A stretch of DNA of 64,000 bases from Clostridiales bacterium (GCA_016288155.1 JAEEYP010000056.1:1-64000), one strand, 5' to 3'; shown: positions 25,899 to 34,979, numbered from the stretch's first letter. The notes: generated from the sequence alone by a model not told the origin. A program made the numbers and translations.

Positions 25899-25932
25899 CG
25901 CAACTCGTACGGTTTTATCGCGCAACTTGCAC
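25899..25932 (-). promoter_or_regulatory. Direct repeats immediately upstream of the RiPP promoter, 22-bp period
   Basis: Minus strand GTGCAAGTTGCG (25921-25932) and GTACGAGTTGCG (25899-25910), 10/12 identical. Confidence 0.65.
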
Positions 25933-25991
25933 AAAAAAAAGAAAAAACGGGGGAAAATGCGCGTTCATCCGATGCGGGAACGTCCGCGGCG

Positions 25992-26024
25992 AAAAAAAAC
26001 GGTACCGGGGTCTCCCCGGTACCG
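25992..26024 (-). terminator. Terminator downstream of the dehydroquinase-like gene
   Basis: Minus strand CGGTACCGGGG aga CCCCGGTACCG then TTTTTTTT. Confidence 0.9.
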
Positions 26025-26053
26025 GCTGTGTTCGTTTTTCCTTTTTCATCCGC

Positions 26054-26869
26054 TTACAGCATCTTCCGCATGCCGTCGATCACCGCCCGCGCCGTGCGCA
26101 GATCGAGCTGCTCCCGCGTGCTGTTCTCGCCGTAGCGGTCCACGCAGAAGACCACGTGCCCGCCCAGCATCGGATTGACGATGCGCGACAGCGTGCAGGC
26201 GCGGCCGCTTACGTGAAAACTCACGGGCGTTCTGACCTCGCGCTTCAGCGCCGCCATCGCGCGGAAGCCCTCGAGCAGATCTTCCTCACTCTTCCCCGCC
26301 GTGACGAGCTTGATGACATCCGGTCCGCGCTTCTCCAGATACAGCGCCAGCTCCACGACCTGACCGCAGTCCAGCGCGACGCCGGGATGGCAGGAGAGGA
26401 GCACCTCCCCGCCCATGCCGTGTACCCGCTCGATCAGCGCGCACTGCCTGTCGATGACCGCGGCGTCCGTGACGACCTCCTTCGGCGCGTCCTTCGTGAA
26501 GGAATATAGGTCCTCGCCGCGAAACGCGTCGCGGGACGGCGCGTCATAGGTGTAGCCCTGCATATCGATCCCGGCGGCGCCCGCTTCCATCGCGCGTACA
26601 AGGCTCCCGACGCGCTCCTCCTCCGTAAGCCCGGCGTCCGTCCACGCCGCGGTCTTGTTGTAGTTCAGCGCGAGCACCGGCAGCCGCGTCGAGGCGATGA
26701 CGGACCGCAGCGTTTTCACGTCGTCCCTTTCGAGACACGACAGGTGCAGATCGATCATATCCGCCCCGTCATAGAGGCAGTTCTTCATCTCGGCAGCGGC
26801 AGCAGCGGCGGTCCGCTCCCGCACCACGCCGGCGAGCACCGGCGGCGGCAGCTGTAAAATCCTCGTCAT
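26054..26869 (-). CDS. Divergent type I 3-dehydroquinate dehydratase-like protein
   Basis: Lys (PDVIKLV), His (LLSCHPG), Arg (LSRIV) and Gln (REQLDLRTARAVI) positions align with AroD; RBS GGGAGG upstream of ATG 26869. Confidence 0.75.
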   Translation of the reverse strand: MTRILQLPPPVLAGVVRERTAAAAAAEMKNCLYDGADMIDLHLSCLERDDVKTLRSVIASTRLPVLALNYNKTAAWTDAGLTEEERVGSLVRAMEAGAAGIDMQGYTYDAPSRDAFRGEDLYSFTKDAPKEVVTDAAVIDRQCALIERVHGMGGEVLLSCHPGVALDCGQVVELALYLEKRGPDVIKLVTAGKSEEDLLEGFRAMAALKREVRTPVSFHVSGRACTLSRIVNPMLGGHVVFCVDRYGENSTREQLDLRTARAVIDGMRKML

Positions 26870-26904
26870 CGTTCCCTCCCGTACGGACAGATCCTTTTTA
26901 CACA

Positions 26905-26928
26905 TAGATACTATAGTAGATACTATAG
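26905..26928. promoter_or_regulatory. Operator-like tandem/inverted repeat upstream of the dehydroquinase-like gene
   Basis: TAGATACTATAG twice in tandem; CTATAGTA-GA-TACTATAG perfect inverted repeat at 26911-26928. Confidence 0.75.
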
Positions 26929-26972
26929 CACGACGGGACGGACTTGTCAAGCCCCGAAGGCGCGGAAGCACG

Positions 26973-28484
26973 TTATCTCCTGTACTGCGCCGTCTCGCCC
27001 GTATCGATCTGCCGGATCAGCGTGCCCGCCTCGTCGAAGGTATACCGGAAGACCTCGCAGGTCCCGCCGATGGTGAAGGAGCTCGTCGCCATGGAAAGGA
27101 AGGTCGACACGACGGATTCCGTGTCCCATTCGAGCTCGCCCGCTTCGTTGACCGCCAGCTTCCCGCCGAGGGAGCCCTTCACGGACCAGAACGTCTCGGG
27201 CGTTCCGCTCTCAGCGTCGCACACGAGGAGCACCGCCGTATAGTTGTCCCGCACGACAGCCGTCAGCTCCTCGTCGGTGGGCTCGCGGTGTTCGTCTATC
27301 GCCATGGGAAACGCGAAATCGAGAATGTTCGCGATCTCGTCCCGGCCGCCCTCGTCCTTCTGATGCGGATACGCGTAGGAGGACAGATAGACGCGTCCGC
27401 CGAACTCGATCATATCGGTGATGACGTAGACGCATTCCTCGCTCTCATAGGAGATGCTGTCGATCAGATTCCCCGCGCGGTCCATGCGGTACAGGTGCGC
27501 CGTCTCCCCCGTCGACGAATTGCCGAGCTGGACGATATACCCGTCGCCGAGTCGCGCGGCGTTCCAGATGCCGACGATGCCGACCTCCGTCCCGCGTGAG
27601 GAGAGCTCGTGTCCGTCGGCGTCATACTGACTGAGATACAGCGTCTTCTGCCCGCTGCGGCTGAAGACCGCCCAGGTGCCGTCGCCGTTGTCGACCACGG
27701 CGCCGATATATTCGTTGCTGAAGCCCGATATGGCGCTGTGATCGACCCGGGTCTGCCACAGCACCGTGCCGTCGTCGTCCACGCGGGCGAGCCAGGCGTA
27801 GGAGGGCTCCGCCGAAGAATAGGTCGCCGTCCAGCCCCATACCGCCGTCCCGTTCGTCATGTACGCGCAGTATGTCGCGCAGAAATCCGTGAATTCCGCC
27901 GTCCAGAGCGTCTCGTCGTCCCGGCTGCACGTGAGGACGGATCTCTCGAACGTCTCAAATCCCTTCTCTTCGTTCATCGCGTACTCGGTCTTGAATCGGT
28001 AACTGACGCCGTTTTTCGAGGGCCGGTAGGACGGCCGGTAGGACGAGCCGGCGCTTTCCCACAGAGCGGCGAGCTCTTCGGGCGTCGGCACGTTCTGCTC
28101 GATCTCGAGCCCCGGCACGGTCTGCCGGAGCACTTCAGCGGTCTTCTCGCAGGTAAAGCTTCTCGTCGTAATGTCCCGATAGACCTCTTTCACCTCGGCG
28201 CGGCTCAGCCCTTCGGCGGACAGACCGTTTTCCTCAAAAAACGCCATCGCGGTATTGTACTCCTTCACTTCCGCGGCGAACGCGTATACCGTCGTACCGA
28301 TCCCCGCCGCCAGGATCAGGCACGCCGCCGCCGCTGCCCACCGGACGCGGAGCGGACGCCTGCCCGCCGTTTTTTCCGCACGCGCGGCCGCGGCGGCGGA
28401 CGCCCCGCCGTCGAACGCGGTCGCTTCCCCGACGTACTTCTCGTCGATCAGACCGATGATCTCGGACACTTTTTCCTTTTTCAC
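26973..28484 (-). CDS. Single-pass membrane protein, putative anti-sigma partner of the adjacent ECF sigma factor
   Basis: Cytosolic N-terminus (MKKEKVSEIIGLIDEKYVGEATAF), one TM, large extracytoplasmic WD-like region; overlaps the ECF gene by 4 nt. Confidence 0.6.
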   Translation of the reverse strand: MKKEKVSEIIGLIDEKYVGEATAFDGGASAAAAARAEKTAGRRPLRVRWAAAAACLILAAGIGTTVYAFAAEVKEYNTAMAFFEENGLSAEGLSRAEVKEVYRDITTRSFTCEKTAEVLRQTVPGLEIEQNVPTPEELAALWESAGSSYRPSYRPSKNGVSYRFKTEYAMNEEKGFETFERSVLTCSRDDETLWTAEFTDFCATYCAYMTNGTAVWGWTATYSSAEPSYAWLARVDDDGTVLWQTRVDHSAISGFSNEYIGAVVDNGDGTWAVFSRSGQKTLYLSQYDADGHELSSRGTEVGIVGIWNAARLGDGYIVQLGNSSTGETAHLYRMDRAGNLIDSISYESEECVYVITDMIEFGGRVYLSSYAYPHQKDEGGRDEIANILDFAFPMAIDEHREPTDEELTAVVRDNYTAVLLVCDAESGTPETFWSVKGSLGGKLAVNEAGELEWDTESVVSTFLSMATSSFTIGGTCEVFRYTFDEAGTLIRQIDTGETAQYRR

Positions 28485-29038
28485 AGCGATACCCCTCTCT
28501 TGTTCAGATACTTTTTCAGACGTTTTCTCAGGCGTGAAAGGCGGACGGAGACGTTGTGCGGGCTGATGCCGAAGAGCTCCGCCAGCGCGTCGATCGGCTC
28601 GGCGTGCCAGTATCGCCGCACGAAGAGGATCCGATCCTCCGCCGGGAGTGCTTCAAGGAAATCGTCGATCATCCCCGCCGTCTCGCGGGCGTCGACCTCC
28701 TCCTCGACGGACGTCGGCTCAGGAAAGCATTCCTCGATCTCCTCCAGCGCGACGTCATAGGCGCCGTTCCGTTTTCCGGCGGTGTTGAAGTGATACCGCT
28801 TGACCGCCAGATTCCGGACGATGCGGCAGACGTAATTGAGAAGCGGATCCGGCTTCTCCGGCGGCACCGTATTCCAGACGGCGAGATACGCGTCGTTCAC
28901 GCATTCCTCGGCGTCCTGCCGGTCGCTCAGGATGTTGCCGGCGATCCGGCCGCACACGGAGCCGTACTTTCTCTCCAGTTCGACGATCGCCTGCTCCGAG
29001 CGCTCATAGAACAATTCGATGATCGCACTGTCGTCCAC
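28481..29038 (-). CDS. ECF-type RNA polymerase sigma factor
   Basis: RIAGNILSDRQDAEECVNDAYLAVWNTVPPEKPDPLLNYVCRIVRNLAVKRY (region 2) and IDALAELFGISPHNVSVRLSRLRKRLKKYL (region 4); exact start uncertain. Confidence 0.9.
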   Translation of the reverse strand: MDDSAIIELFYERSEQAIVELERKYGSVCGRIAGNILSDRQDAEECVNDAYLAVWNTVPPEKPDPLLNYVCRIVRNLAVKRYHFNTAGKRNGAYDVALEEIEECFPEPTSVEEEVDARETAGMIDDFLEALPAEDRILFVRRYWHAEPIDALAELFGISPHNVSVRLSRLRKRLKKYLNKRGVSL

Positions 29039-29221
29039 TCTATCACCTCCCGTCCGTCTCACCCATATACTACGGATCCGGGGAAGAATATCTCACCCGT
29101 TTTCGATTTTTTCCGAAAAAGTACCGAAAAACGATCGGGGGATCGACGAAAAGGATCCCTCCCGCTCGCCGGACCCGTCCGATCGTACGGCAGATATCGC
29201 CGCGCGGAGCGGGCGGTCCGT

Positions 29222-29632
29222 TCACACTCTCCGCTGCAGCGTCTTCCAAGCCACGGCGACGCCGATCACCGCGAACAAAGCGCCTACCCCGAGCCGAACG
29301 AGTCCGCCCGTCACGGACGCCGCCGTCACGTAGCTCGGCTTCTCGGGATCATAGCATACGCGGACGGTCTCCCCTTCTTTGAGGCTGCCGCTCGCGTCCT
29401 GCAGTTCTTCGTCGTACTTCGTGCCGTCGACGGTATAGGAAACGCGCACGGTCACCGTCTCGGTGGCTCCCTCGGCGTCGTACGTCGTCTCCCGCCGTAC
29501 GGAAGTGACCGTCGCATCGGTCTGCGGGAAACGTTTCACCTGCGAGATGCCGATGCATCCAAGGACGATGAACAGCACCCCGCCGAGAAAGAAACCGACG
29601 GGAACGATCCATTTTTTCAACAGTTCGATCAT
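29222..29632 (-). CDS. DUF3592-like membrane protein
   Basis: Two TM segments flanking DATVTSVRRETTYDAEG…VSYTVDGTKYDEEL…VRVCYDPEKPSYV. Confidence 0.7.
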   Translation of the reverse strand: MIELLKKWIVPVGFFLGGVLFIVLGCIGISQVKRFPQTDATVTSVRRETTYDAEGATETVTVRVSYTVDGTKYDEELQDASGSLKEGETVRVCYDPEKPSYVTAASVTGGLVRLGVGALFAVIGVAVAWKTLQRRV

Positions 29633-29758
29633 GATCTTCTCCTTTTGTCCGGGATCCGGAATTATGCTTTCGGTATTATGATACCATCAAACGGCGGTCG
29701 GCGCAAGAGCTTCCGGCGATTTTTGCCCGGTATCCCCCGATCCGCCGCCGCGAAAAAC

Positions 29759-29790
29759 GCCGGTATCGGAAAGATCCGATACCGGCGGTC
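29759..29790 (-). terminator. Terminator downstream of the GH172-like gene
   Basis: GCCGGTATCGG aaagat CCGATACCGGC with T-rich tract on the minus strand side. Confidence 0.7.
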
Positions 29791-29809
29791 CGTTTTGCGC
29801 GCGGCCGCG

Positions 29810-30862
29810 TCAGATGATCTCGAGCCCGTCGGCGTCCGGCAGCACGGGACGCTCGCAGGAGGTGCGGTCGAGATAGAAATACGCGGCGGAGGAAATGTCC
29901 GCCATCAGCGGCAGATACCGGCCGCCGCTCCGCCAGCCGAGCGCCTGGATCTCGACGTGCAGATCCTGCTCGAAGTAGATCGGATCGGTCACGTGCCAGC
30001 GATACATCGCGTGGCGGTTCGCCGCCTTGTACGTATCGTCCGTATGCAGGCGGTAATAGCCGGTGTACGGCGAGGAAAAATCGGTATACTTCCCGTTCAC
30101 GTCGAAGTTGTAGGAGCCGCAGAAATAGTCCTCCGTCCCCGTTCCGCAGATCGTCGGGAACTCGCCGTCCCCGTCGATGAAGAACTTGATCTCCCCTTCG
30201 CCCCACCAGCCGTTGTTCGGTATGCCGTAGAGCATCGAAGCGCCGATATAGCATCCCTTGCCGCGGACCGTGTCGAGGATCGTGTAATTTTTCTTGTACG
30301 GGAGCGGATTCTCGCGCCGGAACTGCGCGTGGAAGTACAGCGCGTCGTCCGGGACCGCGCGCTCCTCGTAGTCGATCTGATACGCGAGGCCGCGGTCCTC
30401 CTCCCAGAGATTCTCCATCGTGACGCGGCAGGATCTTTTGAACGGGATCTCGAAATAGCAGTTGAAGCCGCTGTACGGATTCCGGCAGACGAGGAGCGAG
30501 TTGATCTGATGGTACTCGATCATCGGCGAAGCAAAGAAGTCGCCGACCGGGCACTCGACCGCCGGCTCGCCGTCGCCGTCGTAGTAGAGGCGAAGGATGT
30601 AATTCCGGATATCGCCGCTCTTGCTCAGGGGGACGATCCACATGTGTTTGATCATGCCGGAGGTGCCGATGTCCGCGAGCACCGTCTCGGTCTTCGCGGG
30701 AAGCGTGATGAACGGCGAGACCTTCCAGCCGACGCCGAGATCTCTTGCCGCTCCAGCCGTGTAGCCTTCCGTCGCTTTTCCGCCCTCTCCCTTTTGACCC
30801 GTCGGGTTCTCGCCGCAGATCGAACGCGTTCTGACGTCCTGTTTTCTCCAGAGATTTTCCAT
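29810..30862 (-). CDS. DUF2961/GH172-like protein
   Basis: IKHMWIVPLSKSGDIRNYILRLYYDGDGEPAVECPVGDFFAS; GEGEIKFFIDGDGEFPTICGTGTEDYFCGSYNF. Confidence 0.85.
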   Translation of the reverse strand: MENLWRKQDVRTRSICGENPTGQKGEGGKATEGYTAGAARDLGVGWKVSPFITLPAKTETVLADIGTSGMIKHMWIVPLSKSGDIRNYILRLYYDGDGEPAVECPVGDFFASPMIEYHQINSLLVCRNPYSGFNCYFEIPFKRSCRVTMENLWEEDRGLAYQIDYEERAVPDDALYFHAQFRRENPLPYKKNYTILDTVRGKGCYIGASMLYGIPNNGWWGEGEIKFFIDGDGEFPTICGTGTEDYFCGSYNFDVNGKYTDFSSPYTGYYRLHTDDTYKAANRHAMYRWHVTDPIYFEQDLHVEIQALGWRSGGRYLPLMADISSAAYFYLDRTSCERPVLPDADGLEII

Positions 30863-30902
30863 GCGGTCCTCCTTATCCGGTTTCAGTCATTCAGTAATAA
30901 CG

Positions 30903-32447
30903 TCACTCCTGCGCCGCCACGGCCTCGTCGTATTCCTTCTCGATCTCCTTCATGCTCTTCTGAGACGCCTTCTGCGTGGCGAGGCTGACGATCACGTTGG
31001 CGATGATGCCGCACAGAAACGCCGGAAGAAGCTCGTAGATATTGAGGATACCGCCGATCGGGGCGATGCAGTATTTCCATACGAAGACCATGATGCCGCC
31101 GACGAGCATGCCGACGACGGCGCCCGCCTTCGTGCTCTTTTTCCAGAAGAGCGCGAGGATCATCGTCGGGCCGAACGCGGCGCCGAAGCCCGCCCAGGCG
31201 AAGGAGACGATCTTGAAGACGCTGCCTTCCTCCCGCGCCGCGAAGATGGCGACGGCGCCGATCAGAAGGACGGCGGCGCGGGCGATGATCATCGCCGCCT
31301 TATCGGAGATCTTCACCTTGAAGGTATCGTGGAGCAGATCCTGCGTGATGCTCGACGCGGCGGCAAGGAGCTGGGAATCCGCGGTGGACATCGTCGCGGC
31401 GAGGATGCCGGAGAGGATGACGCCGGCCACGAGCGCGGGCAGGACGCCGTTGGAACCGAGGAGTTCGGCGATCTTGATGATGACCCGCTGCGAATCGCCC
31501 GAATCGAGCGGGGCGATCGCACCGGCCTTGATCATGCCGAGACCCACGACGCCGATGAGGATCGCCACGCTCATGGCGATGAAGACCCAGATGGTGGCGA
31601 CGCGGCGGGAGAGCGTGAGTTTCTTCGAATCCTTGATCGCCATGAAGCGGAGCAGGATATGCGGCATGCCGAAGTATCCGAGGCCCCACGCGAGCGTGGA
31701 AGCGATCACGAGAGGCGTGTAGGATGCGGCGGTGCCTGTCGCCGGATCATAGCCCTGCGTCACGCTCAGATACCCCGGAAGCGAAGAGGCGTTTTCCACG
31801 ACGTTCGACCAGCCGCCGGCGGAATGGATGCCGAAGGCGACGACGATGACGAGCGCGCACGTCATGACGATGGACTGGATGAGGTCCGAGGTGGACGCCG
31901 CGAGAAATCCGCCGAGCGAGGTATACGCCAGGATGACGAGGGCGGAGATCAGCATGGCGGTGAAGTAATCGATGTTGAACAAGCTGGAGAAGAGCGTGCC
32001 GCAGGCATTGAAGCCGGAGGCGACGTACGGTACGAAGAAGACGATGATGACGAGCGCGGCGATCAGGGAGAGCACGTGCGCGTTATCGTGGTAGCGCCGG
32101 GCGAAAAAGTCCGGGATCGTGACGGCGCCCAGTTTCTGTGAGTAGCGGCGGATGCGCTTCGCCACCACAAGCCAGTTGATATAGGTGCCGACGCCGAGGC
32201 CGAGCGCCGTCCAGAACGCTTCCGGCAGACCGGTCGCCAGCGCGACGCCGGGGAGTCCCAGAAGGAGCCACGAGCTCATGTCCGACGCCTCCGCGCTCAT
32301 CGCGGTGACGAGCGGACCGAGACGGCGGCCGCCCAGATAGAAATCGGAGGTGGAGCGGTTTTTCCCGGAAAACAGGATGCCGAGCACGATCATCCCGACC
32401 AGGTAGACGCCCATGGCGACGAGCATCAGTATGTACTGCGTATCCAT
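30903..32447 (-). CDS. putP: Sodium/proline symporter (SSS family)
   Basis: STSDFYLGGRRLGPLVTAMSAEASDMSSWLLLGLPG; start set to ATG with RBS GGAGAA. Confidence 0.88.
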   Translation of the reverse strand: MDTQYILMLVAMGVYLVGMIVLGILFSGKNRSTSDFYLGGRRLGPLVTAMSAEASDMSSWLLLGLPGVALATGLPEAFWTALGLGVGTYINWLVVAKRIRRYSQKLGAVTIPDFFARRYHDNAHVLSLIAALVIIVFFVPYVASGFNACGTLFSSLFNIDYFTAMLISALVILAYTSLGGFLAASTSDLIQSIVMTCALVIVVAFGIHSAGGWSNVVENASSLPGYLSVTQGYDPATGTAASYTPLVIASTLAWGLGYFGMPHILLRFMAIKDSKKLTLSRRVATIWVFIAMSVAILIGVVGLGMIKAGAIAPLDSGDSQRVIIKIAELLGSNGVLPALVAGVILSGILAATMSTADSQLLAAASSITQDLLHDTFKVKISDKAAMIIARAAVLLIGAVAIFAAREEGSVFKIVSFAWAGFGAAFGPTMILALFWKKSTKAGAVVGMLVGGIMVFVWKYCIAPIGGILNIYELLPAFLCGIIANVIVSLATQKASQKSMKEIEKEYDEAVAAQE

Positions 32448-32493
32448 ATTGTGATTCTCCTCTTTGATTTGACAAGTATTGGCTGCTTTTTGT

Positions 32494-32522
32494 ATTATAG
32501 CACAGAAATTCCGGGAATGCAA
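32494..32522 (-). promoter_or_regulatory. Promoter of putP
   Basis: TTGCAT - 17 nt - TATAAT with TGTGC extended -10 on minus strand. Confidence 0.75.
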
Positions 32523-32639
32523 TATGGAATGAAGTTCATACTTTTTTTGAAATTTTAATACGGAATATCACAAATATCCCGCGAGGTAAGGCGGTTTTTC
32601 AATACAGACGAAAGTCCGTACGAAATCATGGACGGAAAA

Positions 32640-33221
32640 TTATTTTTTCAGATAGGCGAGATACCGCGGGAGCTGGACGGCGGAATACTGCGTCAGAGAA
32701 TAACTGCCGCCGCAGAGACACCAGTCGTACATGAGCGCGCGCTCGAGGAGCGCGTAAGAGCGGATCATCTCGGTGACGGGGACGTCGCCGCGCAGCTCCC
32801 CGCGCTGCTGCCCCTCCGTGCAGATGCGCCGCAGGAATTTGAAGTAATACCGGCTCCGGTCGAGCAGATGACGTTCGCTCGTCGTCGTGAGCTGCGTCGA
32901 CAGCATCCGCGTGAGCATCTCCAGCGAGACCGTGTTCTCGATCATGAAAAACAGTTCCCGGTTGAGCAGAATGAGTTTGTCGAAACTGTTCATCGCCGGA
33001 TCGACCGTCTCGCTCAGCGCCTTGTATTTTTCATCGAACAGCGTGGACAAAGAGGCGAGCAGCGCGTCCTTCCCCGAAAAATAATGATAGAACGAGCCCT
33101 TGGACGTCCGGGAACGCACGATGATGTCGTCCACGGTCGTCTCGTCGTATCCGTTTTCGTAGAACAGTTCCCATGCCGCCGTGATGATCCTCGTGCGCGT
33201 ATCCGCCGCGTGTCTTGCCAT
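32640..33221 (-). CDS. TetR/AcrR family regulator
   Basis: TRTRIITAAWELFYENGYDETTVDDIIVRSRTSKGSFYHYFSGKDALL. Confidence 0.93.
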   Translation of the reverse strand: MARHAADTRTRIITAAWELFYENGYDETTVDDIIVRSRTSKGSFYHYFSGKDALLASLSTLFDEKYKALSETVDPAMNSFDKLILLNRELFFMIENTVSLEMLTRMLSTQLTTTSERHLLDRSRYYFKFLRRICTEGQQRGELRGDVPVTEMIRSYALLERALMYDWCLCGGSYSLTQYSAVQLPRYLAYLKK

Positions 33222-33419
33222 GGCCCTTCCTCCTGCCCGTCTTCGGGAGATCGCTTTTTCGTATTATAACACAAAAGGGATCGAAAAAGCAAGCGGATGA
33301 AAAAATCAGCGGCGCGTCACAAAGAATCCATTTTATGTTCATCTGATTTCCATCTGGCGTGGTATAATAGCAGTATAACAGAATCGACCGGATTCCACGG
33401 ACAATGGGAGGTACGGATC

Positions 33420-34979
33420 ATGAAAAAACGCGTGCTGACCGCTTTTCTCACGGCGGTTTTGTGCCTTGCCGCCCTCGGCGGATGCGGAAAGCCCGGCTCC
33501 GCCGCGTACGCATGGGCGCTGCTTGATACGGAACGGTATTACGGCGGCTTGTTCGGGAACGGGGAGATCATCTCCGTCTACGTGGAGATCGGCGAGGAGG
33601 ACTGGGCGGATCTGCGCGCGCACGCCTCGGACGAGAAGTATTATCCGGCGGATATCACCGTGAACGGCACGGAGCTGAAAAACGTCGGCTTCCGCACCAA
33701 GGGTTTCTCTTCCCTGACGGCGGTCGCCGGCAGCGATTCGGACCGCTACGGATTCAGGATCAAAACGGACAAGTACGTTAAGGGGCAGACGCTGAACGGA
33801 CTCGATATGTTCGTGTTGAACGGGAGTTTCTCCGACGCCTCCTATATGCGCGAATACCTGACGTACGCGGCGTGCGAATATCTCGGCATGATCACGCCGA
33901 TCCTCTCCTATGCGAACCTGTACGTCAACGGCGAACTCTTCGGCTTCTATATCATGATCGAGGCGTACGACGACAGCTTCGTTTCGCGGAACACCGGCGA
34001 CGGGGACGCGGTGCTGTACAAGGCCGACGAGGAAAACTGTACGCTGACGACCTCCGATCCGCTGACCGGGTACGAGGTCAAGGTCGGAGAGGACGGTGAC
34101 CTCTCGCATATCCGGGAGCTGGTCGAGGCGCTCGACGGGACGGCGGATGGACGGACCGCCGGCATCGAAGCGGTCCTCGACGTGGACAGCGCGCTCAAAG
34201 CGTGGGCGGTGAACACAGTCCTCGGAAATTACGACAGTTACAGCGGATCCAAGGCGCACAACTACTATCTGCTCTGGTCCGACGGGAAATTCAGCTATAT
34301 CGGCTGGGACTACAACATGTCCGTCGGCGGCTTCAGCGAGGACAACGGCGCGAGCGTCACGTCGGACGTCGCCTCCGCCGTCTACAACGTCGATCCCGCG
34401 GCGCGACCGCTGATCTCGAAGCTCCTCTCGGTGGACGAATACTATGAGCGGTATATCGGGTACGTGAACGCGCTGTGCGGATACTTCTCCGATATCGAAG
34501 GCATGGTCGGCTGGCTCTCCGGGCAGATCTCGGAATACGTCAAAAACGATCCGTCCGCCTTTTACACCTACGACCAGTTCGTCGAGAATACGACCCGGAC
34601 GGATACGGATCTCTCAAAGACCGCGGGTGGCATGCCGCAGTTCCCCGGCGGCTCCGACGGCGGGTTCGGCGGCGGTTTTCCCGGCGGTTTCAGCGGTGGC
34701 ATGATGCCCGGTCAGGGCGGATTCCCCGACTCCGGCTCGATGCCGGACGGCTCCGGCGGCCGCATGATGCCCGGTCAGGGCGGTTTCCCCGGCTCCGGCT
34801 CGATGCCGGACGGCTCCGGCGGCATGCCGCAGTTCCCCGGCGGCTCCGACGGCGGCGGATTCCCGGAGGGAGGGATGATGCCGGGCATGGGCGGTTTCAT
34901 GATGAACAGCGTCACGTGCTCGGTCGTCGATTATATCTCCCAACGCATCGAGAATATCCGGGCGCAGCTCGACAAATAA
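33420..34979 (+). CDS. CotH family lipoprotein with Gly/Met/Pro-rich C-terminal repeats
   Basis: Lipobox LAALGGCG; DWADLRAHASDEKYYPADITVNGTELKNVGFRTKG; YIGWDYNMSVGGF; GGMMPGQGGFPxSGSMPDGSGG repeats. Confidence 0.85.
   Translation: MKKRVLTAFLTAVLCLAALGGCGKPGSAAYAWALLDTERYYGGLFGNGEIISVYVEIGEEDWADLRAHASDEKYYPADITVNGTELKNVGFRTKGFSSLTAVAGSDSDRYGFRIKTDKYVKGQTLNGLDMFVLNGSFSDASYMREYLTYAACEYLGMITPILSYANLYVNGELFGFYIMIEAYDDSFVSRNTGDGDAVLYKADEENCTLTTSDPLTGYEVKVGEDGDLSHIRELVEALDGTADGRTAGIEAVLDVDSALKAWAVNTVLGNYDSYSGSKAHNYYLLWSDGKFSYIGWDYNMSVGGFSEDNGASVTSDVASAVYNVDPAARPLISKLLSVDEYYERYIGYVNALCGYFSDIEGMVGWLSGQISEYVKNDPSAFYTYDQFVENTTRTDTDLSKTAGGMPQFPGGSDGGFGGGFPGGFSGGMMPGQGGFPDSGSMPDGSGGRMMPGQGGFPGSGSMPDGSGGMPQFPGGSDGGGFPEGGMMPGMGGFMMNSVTCSVVDYISQRIENIRAQLDK
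34701..34823 (+). repeat. 63-bp in-frame tandem repeat within the CotH gene
   Basis: ATGATGCCCGGTCAGGGCGG…GACGGCTCCGGCGGC starting at 34701 and 34764, two copies; flanking exact 35-bp duplicate at 34629-34663 and 34821-34855. Confidence 0.9.

Noticed and set aside
32469-32498. Plus-strand TTGACA…TATTAT suggesting an antisense transcript toward tetR
   Set aside because: The TATTAT overlaps the complement of the better minus-strand putP promoter (TTGCAT-17-TATAAT); no supported plus-strand gene follows.
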